From NCBI RefSeq assembly GCF_003635115.1, contig NZ_RBXJ01000001.1:248001-312000 (forward strand): DNA of 64,000 bases. Direction: 5' to 3'. The DNA is from Microbacterium sp. AG1240. GTDB lineage: Bacteria; Actinomycetota; Actinomycetes; Actinomycetales; Microbacteriaceae. Each line of letters begins with the position of its first letter. Position 1 is the stretch's first letter. This document shows positions 8,599 to 17,296 of the stretch, one piece after another. The position numbers were made by a program, and so were the translations under genes. The notes under the pieces are model-generated. The model ran no database searches. It saw only the letters and a list, made by a program, of their open reading frames with translations, and was not told the origin of the DNA.

Positions 8599-9441
8599 AT
8601 GAGCGAAGAGAACTGGCCCGTTCCGGTCGGCGACCCGTTGGCGACGGCGTCGGCCCCGTGGCTCGAGGGCAAGGTGGCGCTGATCGCCGGTGGTGGTCTG
8701 AGCGGGCCCGAGGGCGGGGTCGGCTTCGCCCTCGCCTGGCTCTGCGCGCGGAACGCGGCCCGCGTCGCCGTGCTCGACCGCGACCCGGCCGCGGGGGAGC
8801 GCACGGTCGCGGCCATTCGCGAGGCCGGCGGCACGGCCGAGTTCTTCGAGGTCGATGTCACCGATGACGAGTCGGTGAAGACGGCGGTGGATGCTGCGGC
8901 CGCGCACTTCGGACGCATCGACGTCGTCGCGGACTCGATCGGCGGGGGCGGCACCCAGCCGATGTTCGACGCGACGCCCGAGGAGTTCGAGCGGGGGATG
9001 ATGCTCAACTTCACCGCGGTGTGGTTCGTGCTGCGGCACGCGCAGCGACACCTGGGGCGCGGGGGTGCGATGGTGACGATCTCGTCCGGGGCGGCCGAGG
9101 GGCGCGGGCCCGGGATGTCGTACTCGTTCGCCAAGTCGGCGCTGGAGAAGATGTCGACCGGGGCCGCGGCGAGTCTCGCCCCTCGCGGCATCCGGGTCAA
9201 CTGCGTACGGGTGGGGATGATCTGGGGCGCGTTCGCCGCCCGCGGTCTGTCGGCCGAACAGCGACAGGTGCGCGCCGACAATGTGGCGCTCAAGACCGAG
9301 GGGAACAATTGGGACATCGCGTCGGCGGCGTTCTTCCTCGTCACCGAGCAGGCGCGCTGGATCACCGGCCAGGTGGTCACGGTCGATGGCGGCGGCTTCG
9401 CCCCTCGCAACATGGGCCAGGCCGGAAGCGCGAAGAAGTGA
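8599..9441 (+). CDS. Short-chain dehydrogenase/reductase with an atypical nucleotide loop
   Basis: Predicted 280-residue SDR. The fold is clear: VALIAGGG at the first strand, VLDRDP at the end of the second strand (an NAD-type acidic residue), a DVTDDESV block, MVTISSGAAE for the catalytic Ser region and YSFAKSALEK for the Tyr-x-x-x-Lys pair, with a C-terminal TGQVVTVDGG. The usual TGxxxGxG loop is replaced by AGGGLSGPEGGVGFA, which is longer and has Pro-Glu inside it. GAGAGGCAG precedes ATG 8599 by a few bases. The gene lies between the CGSC pair and the acyl-CoA ligase, and its stop overlaps the ligase GTG. Confidence 0.88.
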   Translation: MSEENWPVPVGDPLATASAPWLEGKVALIAGGGLSGPEGGVGFALAWLCARNAARVAVLDRDPAAGERTVAAIREAGGTAEFFEVDVTDDESVKTAVDAAAAHFGRIDVVADSIGGGGTQPMFDATPEEFERGMMLNFTAVWFVLRHAQRHLGRGGAMVTISSGAAEGRGPGMSYSFAKSALEKMSTGAAASLAPRGIRVNCVRVGMIWGAFAARGLSAEQRQVRADNVALKTEGNNWDIASAAFFLVTEQARWITGQVVTVDGGGFAPRNMGQAGSAKK

Positions 9442-10760
9442 CGACGGTCGCTGCCGGAGCGACCTGGGAATCGACGCAGGCGGCGCAACTGGAGGAGTTC
9501 GGCCCGCTGCTCGCGCGCCTGGGGCGCCATGACGCGTGGGAGACCCGCATCGGACGCAGCGCCGCGCCCTCCCACCTCGACGACCTGCTCGCACTGCCCT
9601 TCACGACGAAGGAAGACCTCCGCGCGGCGCAGGCCGAACGCACCCCCGAGCACCCGCTGGGCGCGTTTCAACTCGTCGACACGCGTCGACTATCGCAGGT
9701 GACGAGCTCGTCGGGCACCACCGGTGCCCCGACGTACTTCGGTCTGACGGACACCGACGTTCGCCGCTGGAGCGCCCGCATCGGCGATGCCTACCGCACC
9801 GCCGGTGTCACGCCCGGATCGGTCGTCGCGCTGACGACGGGAATGGCGATCGTCGCGGGCGGCCTGCCGTACGCCGACGGCATCCGCGACGCGGGCGGCG
9901 CGCTCGCATGGATCGGCGGCCAGACCACCGGGCGCATGGCGCTGGGCATGCAGCGGCTCGGCGTCGACGTCCTCGTGGCCACCGCGTCGTTCGCCGCGCA
10001 TTTCGCCGAGCGGTGCGAGCAGGAGCTCGGGGTGTCGGCGCGCGAACTCTCGGTGCGCACCGTCATCGCGGGCGGAGAGCCCGGCGCGGGCGTGCCGCAC
10101 ATCCGTCGCGGGATCCTCGATGCCTGGAGTGCGACCCGCGTCAGCGAGTTCATGGGGCTCGGCGACATCCTCCCCGCGATGTGGGCCGAGTGCGAGATCG
10201 GTCGGGGTATGCACTTCACCGCCGCCCCCGACGTGTTCGTCGAGCTCATCGACCCCGAAACCCTCGCTCACGTGCCGTGGGAGACCGGCGCCACCGGTGA
10301 GGCGATCTACACGACCCTTCGTCGTGAGGCGTCACCGGTGCTGCGGTTCCGGTCGCGCGATCAGCTGCAGATCACCGCGGTGGACTGCCCGTGCGGGCGT
10401 GCGACGCCTACGATGCGCTGCGTCGGACGCACCGACGACATGCTCATCTACAAGGCCATGAACGTCTACCCCTCGGCGATCCGCGAGGTGGTGCTGGAGG
10501 CAGCATCCGATGTGCTGTCGGGAACCATGCGCATCCGCAAGGACGACGACGCCCAGGTTCGTTTCGACGAGGACATCCCGCTCGAAGTGGAACTGCGCGA
10601 GGGTGTCGAGCCCGCCGACGCGGCTGCGTCGCTGGGCGCGGCGGCCGCGCTGGTGCGCGAGCACCTCCGCGTGCGCGTGGCGATCGAGCCGCGGAGGGCG
10701 GGAGCGATCCCCGTCAGCGACTACAAGAACGCGCTGGTCTACACGCCGCCGCCGAGCTGA
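9438..10760 (+). CDS. PaaK-like acyl-CoA ligase (AMP-forming)
   Basis: Predicted 440-residue member of the phenylacetate-CoA ligase branch of adenylate-forming enzymes. The P-loop-like motif SSSGTTGAPTYFGLT lies near residues 95-109, followed by VIAGGEPGAG, EFMGLGDILPAMWAE and the hinge region GRTDDMLIYKAMNVYPSAI. PaaK-type enzymes activate aromatic or other carboxylates as CoA thioesters; substrate here is unknown. GTG 9438 overlaps the SDR stop (GTGA). Being last of four co-directional genes, it implies the pathway handles a carboxylic acid. Confidence 0.87.
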   Translation: MTTVAAGATWESTQAAQLEEFGPLLARLGRHDAWETRIGRSAAPSHLDDLLALPFTTKEDLRAAQAERTPEHPLGAFQLVDTRRLSQVTSSSGTTGAPTYFGLTDTDVRRWSARIGDAYRTAGVTPGSVVALTTGMAIVAGGLPYADGIRDAGGALAWIGGQTTGRMALGMQRLGVDVLVATASFAAHFAERCEQELGVSARELSVRTVIAGGEPGAGVPHIRRGILDAWSATRVSEFMGLGDILPAMWAECEIGRGMHFTAAPDVFVELIDPETLAHVPWETGATGEAIYTTLRREASPVLRFRSRDQLQITAVDCPCGRATPTMRCVGRTDDMLIYKAMNVYPSAIREVVLEAASDVLSGTMRIRKDDDAQVRFDEDIPLEVELREGVEPADAAASLGAAAALVREHLRVRVAIEPRRAGAIPVSDYKNALVYTPPPS

Positions 10761-10763
10761 CCG

Positions 10764-10832
10764 TCGAGGGTGCCCGATTCGGCCAAGGGTGCCCGCATTT
10801 TCGCTCACCTATGGCGAGAACGGGCACCCTCG
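10764..10832. repeat. Intergenic repeat-hairpin element (X-X-X' architecture), probable terminator
   Basis: CGAGGGTGCCCG (10764-10775) is repeated as CAAGGGTGCCCG (10784-10795) and then appears inverted as CGGGCACCCTCG (10821-10832). Either direct copy can pair with the inverted copy, giving two alternative hairpins between two convergent genes. A same-architecture element with different sequence lies at 58135-58189. Confidence 0.65.
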
Positions 10833-10867
10833 TTGTTCGAGCGCGAGGACGCGCCCGCGTGCGCGGC

Positions 10868-12223
10868 TCAGGAGCGGGGCGACGACTCCGTGGGGCGCGG
10901 AAGGGGGATGGCCGTGGTGCCGGCGACCTCGTCGCTGAACTCCTCCGGAACCGGTGCGGGCACGACCTCGATCGGACGCGTCTCGTCGAGCGTGAGGGCG
11001 AAGCGCCGGCTCTCGTGGCGATGCACGCGGCCCGACAGGAGGGTCCACGTGACGCCGACCGCGCAGGCGACGAGCGCGGCGATCGCGGCGACGAGTATGG
11101 CCGCGCGCGGGCCCCACTCCGAGGCGATCCAGCCGACGACGGGAGCGCCGACGGGCGTGCCGCCGAGGAGGATCGCCATGTAGAGCGCCAGCACCCGGCC
11201 GCGCAGGGCGGGGTCGGTCGTGGTCTGCACGTAGCCGTTCGCCGTGGTGAGCATCGTGACGACCGAGAAGCCGACGAACACGAGCGTCACGGCGTACAGC
11301 AGGTAGCTCGGGGCGATCGACGAGGCGAGCATCGCGACTCCGAAACCGCCAGCGGCGACCACCACCAGCCGCAATCGGGCGCGTTCCCGACGGGCGGCGA
11401 GGAGCGCGCCGGTGAGCGAGCCGATCGCCAGGATCGAGCTGAGGAGGCCGAAACCGTCGGCCCCCTGGCCGAACTCGAGGGCCATGGTCGACGCGAAGAT
11501 CGGGAAGTTCATGCCGAAGGCCCCGAGGAGGAACACCATCACGAAGATGACCGCCAGGTCGCCGCGCTTTCCGACGTAACGGAATCCGTCGGCCAGGCGC
11601 GAGCGGCCGCGCATCTTCGGGCGCGGCACGAGCTCGTGCGGCCGCATGATCGCAAGAGCCACGAGCATCGCGACGAAGGTGAAGGCGTTGACGAGGAAGA
11701 CCCAGCCGCTGCCGATCAGCACGATGAGCACCCCGGCGACGGCGGGTCCGATCAGGCGCGCGGTGTTGAACGACGCCGCATTGAGCGCCACGGCGTTCGA
11801 CGCGTTCTCTCTCGCGACGAGGTCGGAGACGAACGCCTGGCGAGCCGGGTTGTCGAACGCCGTGACCACGCCGAGGGCGAGGGCGAAGCCGTACATGAGC
11901 GGCAGGGTCATCACGCCGGTCAGCACGAGCACGCCGAGCGCGACGGCCAGCAGCAGCATGACCGTCTGCGTCACCATGATCAGGCGCCGGCGGTCGAAGC
12001 GGTCGGCCACCCAACCGGTCACCCCCACCAGCAGCAGGGGAGGCGCGAACTGCAGGGCCATCGTCACGCCCATCGCGCCGGCGTCGCCGTCGGTGAGCTG
12101 GGTGAGCACGACCCAGCTCTGGGCCGTCGACTGCATCCACGCCCCGACGTTCGATACGACGGCGCCGATGAACCACACGCGGTAGTTGAACACCGCGAAC
12201 GATCGGAACATCGACGAACTCAT
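10868..12223 (-). CDS. MFS transporter (MFS_3/DHA3-type efflux)
   Basis: Predicted 451-residue membrane protein with about twelve hydrophobic segments. Diagnostic stretches are WVVLTQLTDGDAGAMG, the loop VADRFDRRR after helix 2, and DNPARQAFVSDLVA after helix 4, as in the enterobactin-exporter-like MFS_3 branch. A charged C-terminal tail follows the last helix. ATG 12223 overlaps the stop of the upstream MarR gene by 4 nt, so expression is coupled to its likely repressor. Probable role is export of a small molecule or drug; the substrate is unknown. Confidence 0.9.
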   Translation of the reverse strand: MSSSMFRSFAVFNYRVWFIGAVVSNVGAWMQSTAQSWVVLTQLTDGDAGAMGVTMALQFAPPLLLVGVTGWVADRFDRRRLIMVTQTVMLLLAVALGVLVLTGVMTLPLMYGFALALGVVTAFDNPARQAFVSDLVARENASNAVALNAASFNTARLIGPAVAGVLIVLIGSGWVFLVNAFTFVAMLVALAIMRPHELVPRPKMRGRSRLADGFRYVGKRGDLAVIFVMVFLLGAFGMNFPIFASTMALEFGQGADGFGLLSSILAIGSLTGALLAARRERARLRLVVVAAGGFGVAMLASSIAPSYLLYAVTLVFVGFSVVTMLTTANGYVQTTTDPALRGRVLALYMAILLGGTPVGAPVVGWIASEWGPRAAILVAAIAALVACAVGVTWTLLSGRVHRHESRRFALTLDETRPIEVVPAPVPEEFSDEVAGTTAIPLPRPTESSPRS

Positions 12224-12672
12224 CGGTCCGCCAGCCTCTGCATGATCTGCGCGGCACGGACGAGGGTGGCGCGGTCGTCGTCGGTGATCTCCGCCAGCGC
12301 TCCCTCGAGCCACGCGTCGCGGCGGCGGGCCGTCTCGACGACGACGGCGCGTCCTTCGTCGGTCAGATCGAGCGTGATCTTGCGGCGGTCATCGAGCGAG
12401 GGCGTGCGGCTGAGCAGCCCCGACTCCTCGAGGCTGTTGACGGTGCGGTTCATCGACGGCGCCGTCACCCGCTCGCGGGTGGCGAGCTCGGCGAGCGTGT
12501 GGGGGCCGAAGACCTTGAGGGCGGCGAGCACGGCGAACTGGCCGTCGCTCATCGTGTCGACCGCGCGCTGGGCGCGGAGGCGGCGGGCGAGTCGGAAGGT
12601 CGCCATCCGGAAATCGGATGCTGCGGTGCCGAGGTCGCTCGGTGGTTCGGGGGGTGTCGTCGAGTCGTTCAT
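12220..12672 (-). CDS. MarR-family transcriptional regulator
   Basis: Predicted 150-residue DNA-binding protein. The winged helix is visible as FAVLAALKVFGPHTLAEL, RERVTAPSMNRTVNSL (recognition helix) and the wing DDRRKITLDLTDEGR. It is the first gene of a two-gene operon with the MFS exporter, the common autoregulated MarR-efflux arrangement. A palindrome TTAGTCGAGCTAA just upstream (12693-12705) is a plausible operator. ATG 12672 was chosen; further upstream starts would run through that operator. Confidence 0.9.
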   Translation of the reverse strand: MNDSTTPPEPPSDLGTAASDFRMATFRLARRLRAQRAVDTMSDGQFAVLAALKVFGPHTLAELATRERVTAPSMNRTVNSLEESGLLSRTPSLDDRRKITLDLTDEGRAVVVETARRRDAWLEGALAEITDDDRATLVRAAQIMQRLADR

Positions 12673-12692
12673 GCAGTGATTAGCATAGCTCA

Positions 12693-12705
12693 TTAGTCGA
12701 GCTAA
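12693..12705. promoter_or_regulatory. Candidate MarR operator
   Basis: TTAGTCGAGCTAA has TTAG/CTAA arms around 5 nt. A related TTAGCATAGCT begins at 12680. The two cover the short gap before the marR start, in an AT-richer stretch than the surroundings, and also lie close to the divergent hydrolase promoter. Confidence 0.4.
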
Positions 12706-12741
12706 GGGCAGGGTGGGGGAGGGCTCGCGCCATCGCCCCGC

Positions 12742-12754
12742 TAGGCTCGGCGAC
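12742..12754 (+). promoter_or_regulatory. Leaderless promoter of the alpha/beta hydrolase gene
   Basis: TAGGCT at 12742-12747 fits the actinobacterial -10 TANNNT and stands 7 nt before ATG 12755. No Shine-Dalgarno is present. Confidence 0.5.
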
Positions 12755-13597
12755 ATGCCCGAGTTCGCCGATGCGCACGGTGTCGCGATCGTCTACGACG
12801 TCCACCCCGCCGATCGGCCCCGCGCCGTGGTGCAGCTGCTGCACGGCGTCGGTGAACACGCCGGCCGCTACGGCGCGCTCGTGGACTCCCTCGTCGCCGA
12901 GGGGTACACGGTGTACGCCGACGACCACCGCGGCCACGGGCGCACCGGCCTGCGTCAACACGGCGATCCCGCGAAGCTCGGACGGCTGGGGCGCGGCGGA
13001 CACCGCGCGGCGGTGGACGCGGTGCGGGAGCTGACCGAGCGCATCCGCGGCGAGAACCCCGGGCTGCCGCTCGTGCTGGTCGGTCACTCGTGGGGGTCGT
13101 TCCTCGCGCAGATCCTGGTGAACCAGCATCCCGACCTCTACGACGCCCTCGTGCTCAGCGGGTCGGCGTTGCGCTGGCCCGGCTCGCTGAACGCCGGCAA
13201 CCTCAACGCGGCGTGGAAGGCCGAGGGCGCGACCGGGACGGAATGGCTCTCCTCCGACCCCGACGTCGGGCAGGCGTTCCTCGATGATCCGCTGACGACC
13301 TCCGTACCGCTGCTGAAGCTCTTCGGCCCGCTCGACGCCGTGCGGCTGTTCGGACGCCCCGCCCGAGGCCTGCGCGACATCCCGGCGCTGCTGATGGTCG
13401 GGCGCGAGGACTCGGTCGGCGGCCCCCGCAGCGTGCACAAGCTCGCCGACGCCTACCGCACGCGCTCCGGCCTCACCGACGTCACGACGCTCGTGTACCC
13501 CGAAGCCCGGCACGAGATCTTCAACGAGCTCAACCAGGCCGAGGTGCGCGCGGATCTGCTCGTCTGGCTCGCAGCGCGCTTCCCCGCCCGCACCTGA
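12755..13597 (+). CDS. Alpha/beta hydrolase (monoacylglycerol lipase / serine aminopeptidase S33-like)
   Basis: Predicted 280-residue soluble hydrolase. Signature blocks of the monoacylglycerol-lipase-like group are present: LLHGVGEHAGRY (oxyanion region), DDHRGHGRT, the nucleophile elbow GHSWGS near residue 112, the catalytic Asp in VGREDSVGG and the catalytic His in ARHEIFNE. There is no signal peptide. The likely substrate is a short acyl ester or acylglycerol, but this is family inference. The gene is monocistronic, leaderless by position of its -10, and ends in a hairpin at 13639-13676. Confidence 0.9.
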   Translation: MPEFADAHGVAIVYDVHPADRPRAVVQLLHGVGEHAGRYGALVDSLVAEGYTVYADDHRGHGRTGLRQHGDPAKLGRLGRGGHRAAVDAVRELTERIRGENPGLPLVLVGHSWGSFLAQILVNQHPDLYDALVLSGSALRWPGSLNAGNLNAAWKAEGATGTEWLSSDPDVGQAFLDDPLTTSVPLLKLFGPLDAVRLFGRPARGLRDIPALLMVGREDSVGGPRSVHKLADAYRTRSGLTDVTTLVYPEARHEIFNELNQAEVRADLLVWLAARFPART

Positions 13598-13638
13598 CGT
13601 GGATCGGATGCTGCGCGAGGGAGCGGGCCGGCACAGAG

Positions 13639-13676
13639 CAAGGGCCCGACCCCCGGGCTGGGGAGTCGGGCCCTTG
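13639..13676. terminator. Bidirectional hairpin terminator
   Basis: CAAGGGCCCGAC and GTCGGGCCCTTG form a 12-bp perfect stem with a G/C-rich loop, between the convergent hydrolase and sugar isomerase genes. Confidence 0.8.
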
Positions 13677-13685
13677 GCGTCGAGG

Positions 13686-14690
13686 CTACTTCGTACTGAA
13701 GGCGGAGTCGAAGGCCGCGGCCGACGGCTCGTAGCTCGAGAGGCGGCGAACGAAGGCGAGGGCCTCGGGGGCGCCGACGAGGCGGTCCATGCCGGCGTCC
13801 TCCCACTCCACCGACAGCGGTCCCTGGTAGCCGATGGCGTTCAGCATGCGGAAGGCGTCCTCCCACGGCACGTCGCCGTGGCCGGTCGAGATGAAGTCCC
13901 AGCCGCGGCGCGGGTCGGCCCACGGCAGGTGCGAACCGAGGCGGCCGCTGCGACCGTCGACGAGGCGCTTCTTCGTGTCCTTGCAGTGCACGTGGTAGAT
14001 GCGGTCCTGGAAGTCCCAGAGGAAGCCGACCGGGTCGATGTCCTGCCACACCATGTGCGACGGGTCCCAGTTCAGCCCGAACGCCTCGCGGTGACCGATG
14101 GCCTCGAGGGCGGCCTTCGTCGTCCAGTAGTCGTACGCAATCTCCGACGGGTGCACCTCGTGGGCGAACCGCACGCCGACCTCGTCGAAGACGTCGAGGA
14201 TCGGGTTCCAGCGGTCGGCGAAGTCCTGGTAGCCGGCGGCGACCATCTCGGCGCTGGCGGGCGGGAACATCGCGACGTACTTCCAGATCGACGAGCCGGT
14301 GAAGCCGGTGACGGTCTTCACGCCGAGCTTTGCGGCCAGGCGCGCCGTGTTCTTGAGCTCTTCCGCGGCGCGCTGGCGCACGCCCTCCGGATCGCCGTCG
14401 CCCCACACGCGATCGGACACGATGTCGCGGTGGCGCTGGTCGATCGGATCGTCGCAGACGACCTGGCCCTTGAGGTGGTTCGAGATCGTCCACACCTTCA
14501 GGCCGTTGCGCTCGAGCACGTCGAGCTTGCCCTGCACGTAGGCGTCGTCATCCCAGCGCCACGGGTCGAGGTGGTCGCCCCAGCAGGCGATCTCCAGGCC
14601 GTCGTAGCCCCATTCGCCCGCGAGGCGGGCGACTTCCTCGAAGGGCAGGTCTGCCCACTGGCCGGTGAAAAGCGTGATCGGTCGCGCCAT
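13686..14690 (-). CDS. Sugar phosphate isomerase/epimerase (xylose-isomerase-like TIM barrel)
   Basis: Predicted 334-residue cytosolic TIM-barrel enzyme. Likely metal ligands sit in [26 protein letters not shown] and [10 protein letters not shown], the usual order of Glu/His/Asp ligands in this family. Members isomerise, epimerise or dehydrate sugars and inositols, including 3-keto sugars. It is the last gene of a minus-strand run after a Gfo/Idh/MocA dehydrogenase and a sugar-binding lipoprotein, a pairing typical of inositol- or keto-sugar catabolism. ATG 14690 has GAAAGGA upstream. A Tat-exported relative is encoded at 23938-24960. Confidence 0.88.
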   Translation of the reverse strand: MARPITLFTGQWADLPFEEVARLAGEWGYDGLEIACWGDHLDPWRWDDDAYVQGKLDVLERNGLKVWTISNHLKGQVVCDDPIDQRHRDIVSDRVWGDGDPEGVRQRAAEELKNTARLAAKLGVKTVTGFTGSSIWKYVAMFPPASAEMVAAGYQDFADRWNPILDVFDEVGVRFAHEVHPSEIAYDYWTTKAALEAIGHREAFGLNWDPSHMVWQDIDPVGFLWDFQDRIYHVHCKDTKKRLVDGRSGRLGSHLPWADPRRGWDFISTGHGDVPWEDAFRMLNAIGYQGPLSVEWEDAGMDRLVGAPEALAFVRRLSSYEPSAAAFDSAFSTK

Positions 14691-14749
14691 CGCGGTGTCC
14701 TTTCGTCGGTACTCGGAATCGCCTGAGAAGGCGGGGGAGGAGAAGTCGG

Positions 14750-15916
14750 TCAGTCGACGGGCGTCCAGGCGCTGTCGGCGTTCGAGCTTCGCTCCACGGC
14801 GTCGAGGACGCGCTGCACGTGCAGGCCGTCCGCGAACGACGGCGTGGGGGCGGAGCCGTCGGCGATCGCCTCGACGAAGTCCTTCGCCTGGTGGGAGAAG
14901 CCGTGCTCGTAACCCAGCATGTGGCCGGCGGGCCACCAGTTGCCGACGTACGGGTGGCCGGGCTCGGTGACGAGGATGCGGCGGAAGCCCTGCTCCTCCG
15001 CCGGTGCCGTGGCGTCGTAGTACTCGAGCTCGTTGAGGCGTTCGAGGTCGAACGAGAGCGCGCCGGTGGAGCCTGCGATCTCGATGCGCAGGGCGTTCTT
15101 GCGTCCGGTGCGGAAGCGGGTGGCCTCGAAGGAGGCGAGAGCGCCGGAGGACAGGCGCCCCGTGAACAGGGCGAGGTCATCGACGGTGACCGCGCCGCGC
15201 TCGGTGGTCGCGGTGCCCGACAGTCCCGAGGACTCGCCGAGAAGAGGGCGCTCGGCGACGATCGTCTCGAGGATGCCCGAGACGCGCGAGAGGCTCTGGC
15301 CGGTGATGAATTCGGTGAGGTCGACGGCGTGGGCGCCGATGTCGCCCAGTGCGCCCGACCCCGCGCGGTCCTTCTGCAGGCGCCAGGTGAGCGGCGCCTC
15401 GGCGTCGCTGAGCCAGTCCTGCAGGTACTCGGCGCGCACCTGGCGGACGTCGCCGATGCGGCCGGCGGCGACGAGGTCGCGGGCGAAGGTGGCCGCGGGG
15501 ACGCGGCGGTAGGTGAAGCCGACCATGGAGCGGACCCCGCGCGCGGCGGCGCGCTCGGCAGCATCCGTCATGGCCTCGGCCTCGGCGACGGAGTTTGCCA
15601 GCGGCTTCTCGCACAGCACGTGCTTGCCGGCGTCGAGCGCGGCGATGGCGATCTCCGCGTGGGTGTCACCGGGGGTGACGATGTCGACCACGTCGATGTC
15701 GGAGCGGGCGATGACCTCGCGCCAGTCGGTGGCAGCCTCCGACCAGCCCCAGCATTCGGCGGACGTCCGCGTGCGCTCGAGATCGCGGCCGACGAGCACC
15801 GACATCTCGGGTTGCAGGGGGAGTTCGAAGAAGCGAGGGGCGACGCGCCATCCCTGGGAATGCGCGACACCCATGAAACCGGCGCCGATCATTGCGACGC
15901 GGAGGGGCTTGGTCAA
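14750..15916 (-). CDS. Gfo/Idh/MocA family oxidoreductase
   Basis: Predicted 388-residue NAD(P)-dependent sugar or inositol dehydrogenase. The Rossmann motif MIGAGFMG opens the protein, the characteristic CEKPLA block lies near residue 100, and the C-terminal half has the alpha/beta substrate domain with [10 protein letters not shown]. The start codon appears to be TTG at 15916-15914: the sequence [16 protein letters not shown] is the natural N-terminus, and the next ATG falls inside the first beta strand. A weak AGAAAGA lies upstream. It is separated from the lipoprotein gene by a strong hairpin, so its expression is probably lower than that of the binding protein. Confidence 0.88.
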   Translation of the reverse strand: MTKPLRVAMIGAGFMGVAHSQGWRVAPRFFELPLQPEMSVLVGRDLERTRTSAECWGWSEAATDWREVIARSDIDVVDIVTPGDTHAEIAIAALDAGKHVLCEKPLANSVAEAEAMTDAAERAAARGVRSMVGFTYRRVPAATFARDLVAAGRIGDVRQVRAEYLQDWLSDAEAPLTWRLQKDRAGSGALGDIGAHAVDLTEFITGQSLSRVSGILETIVAERPLLGESSGLSGTATTERGAVTVDDLALFTGRLSSGALASFEATRFRTGRKNALRIEIAGSTGALSFDLERLNELEYYDATAPAEEQGFRRILVTEPGHPYVGNWWPAGHMLGYEHGFSHQAKDFVEAIADGSAPTPSFADGLHVQRVLDAVERSSNADSAWTPVD

Positions 15917-15949
15917 GGCAAAGGTCTTTCTCTAGACAACGGGTGAAAG

Positions 15950-15980
15950 GTGGGGGCACCCGAATGACGGGTGCCCCCAC
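15950..15980 (-). terminator. Hairpin between sugar-binding lipoprotein and Gfo/Idh genes
   Basis: GTGGGGGCACCCG and CGGGTGCCCCCAC form a 13-bp perfect stem with a 5-nt loop, 10 nt past the stop of the lipoprotein gene. It likely terminates part of the transcription or stabilises the upstream message. Confidence 0.75.
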
Positions 15981-15989
15981 ACGATCAGA

Positions 15990-17039
15990 TCAGGACTCGA
16001 AGGAGAGGTCGATGAACTGCGCGACGTTCTCCTTGGTCACGACGGGCGCGTCCAGAACGATGCGGTTCGGAACGCTCGGCGTGATCAGGTCGCCCGCGGT
16101 CTTGCCCTGTGCGATGAGGCGAGCGAGGGCGATGCCGTCCGCGGCCTGGGTCGACGGGTAGATGACGGTGGCCTTCAGCACGCTGTCGTCGGCCTCGATG
16201 GCCTCCATCGCGTTGCGGCTGCCGGCACCGCCGACCATGAAGAACTCGTCGCGACCCGCGGCGGAGATCGCCGCGAGGACGCCGATGCCCTGGTCGTCGT
16301 CGTGGTTCCAGATGGCGTCGATCTTCGGGTTGGCCGAGAGCATCTGCGAGGTGGCCGATTCGCCGCCCTGCACCGTGAAGTCCGCGGCGACGCGGGGTCC
16401 GACCTCGAGGCCGCAGTCCGACAGCGCGTCGGCGAAGCCCGCGGAGCGGTCCTGGGTCAGCGGCAGCGAGTCGATGCCGGCGATCTCGCCGATGACGGCG
16501 TCGGAGTTGCCGCCGAGCTCGGCACAGATGTAGGTACCGGCGCTGACGCCCATGCCGTAGTTGTCACCCAGAACGGTGGAACGCGCGGCGAACGGGCTCG
16601 AGAACTCGCGGTCGACGTTGATGACCGGGATGCCGGCCTCCATCGCCTTGATGGCGACCTCGGTCAGGGCTGCGCCGTCGCTGGGGAGGAGCACGATGGC
16701 GTCGACGCCGTCGTTGATGAACGTCTCGACGGCCGCGATCTGCGCGGTGACGTCGTTGGTTCCCTCGGCCTGGCGGAGCTCGACATCGGGGAAGCTCGCC
16801 GCTGCGGCGAGGGCGCCCGAGTTGATGGCGCCGAGCCAGCCGTGGTCGGCCGCGGGACCGGAGAAGCCGATGACGACCGTGTCGCCGGCTTCGGCGTTCT
16901 CTTCGGTCGTGGTGCCCTGGTCGACGACGTTCTCGCCCTCGGCGGCGCCGCCGGTGCAGCCCGCGAGAAGTCCGACGCTGGCGAGAAGCGCAACGCCGGT
17001 GAGAACCAGGCGAGAGCGCGACTTCAGGATTGTGCGCAT
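15990..17039 (-). CDS. Sugar-binding lipoprotein of ribose-type ABC importer
   Basis: Predicted 349-residue periplasmic-binding-protein type 1. The lipobox LLAGC follows a typical signal helix; mature Cys is followed by a Gly/Glu linker. The body has VVIGFSGPAADHGWLGAI, INDGVDAIVLLPSD, GIPVINVDREF and IWNHDDDQGIGVL, which place it with ribose/galactose/inositol-binding proteins. AAGGAGG lies 8 nt before ATG 17039. It is transcribed divergently from the matching ATPase and permease genes rather than with them, with 269 bp between. Confidence 0.92.
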   Translation of the reverse strand: MRTILKSRSRLVLTGVALLASVGLLAGCTGGAAEGENVVDQGTTTEENAEAGDTVVIGFSGPAADHGWLGAINSGALAAAASFPDVELRQAEGTNDVTAQIAAVETFINDGVDAIVLLPSDGAALTEVAIKAMEAGIPVINVDREFSSPFAARSTVLGDNYGMGVSAGTYICAELGGNSDAVIGEIAGIDSLPLTQDRSAGFADALSDCGLEVGPRVAADFTVQGGESATSQMLSANPKIDAIWNHDDDQGIGVLAAISAAGRDEFFMVGGAGSRNAMEAIEADDSVLKATVIYPSTQAADGIALARLIAQGKTAGDLITPSVPNRIVLDAPVVTKENVAQFIDLSFES

Positions 17040-17155
17040 GTTCTTTCCTCCTTGAATGTGATGCAGCTTGGGCCAGCGTGCTCTCGGGAGTTCCATACGA
17101 AGGAGAGGTCCACGCTGACGAGCATCACCGTAACAGAAGTGACGGCGGATTGGGC

Positions 17156-17183
17156 AACTTTTGTTATCCGACGGTTATAAGTT
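17156..17183. promoter_or_regulatory. AT-rich candidate operator in the divergent sugar-ABC promoter region
   Basis: The stretch has AACTT and AAGTT end arms around two TTAT direct repeats, an AT-rich island in a GC-rich intergenic region between divergent transporter genes. A ROK or other sugar regulator could bind here. No clean symmetrical core is seen. Confidence 0.3.
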
Positions 17184-17296
17184 CCGCTGACCTGTCGGGA
17201 GGCGCGCAAACCCGCGCCCGCGCGTGCGTGGACGGTCTGTACGTGCCCGCCGCATCGACGTGCGGGAAAGGGTCGCGCGCTGGTGCGGTGTCGTGT

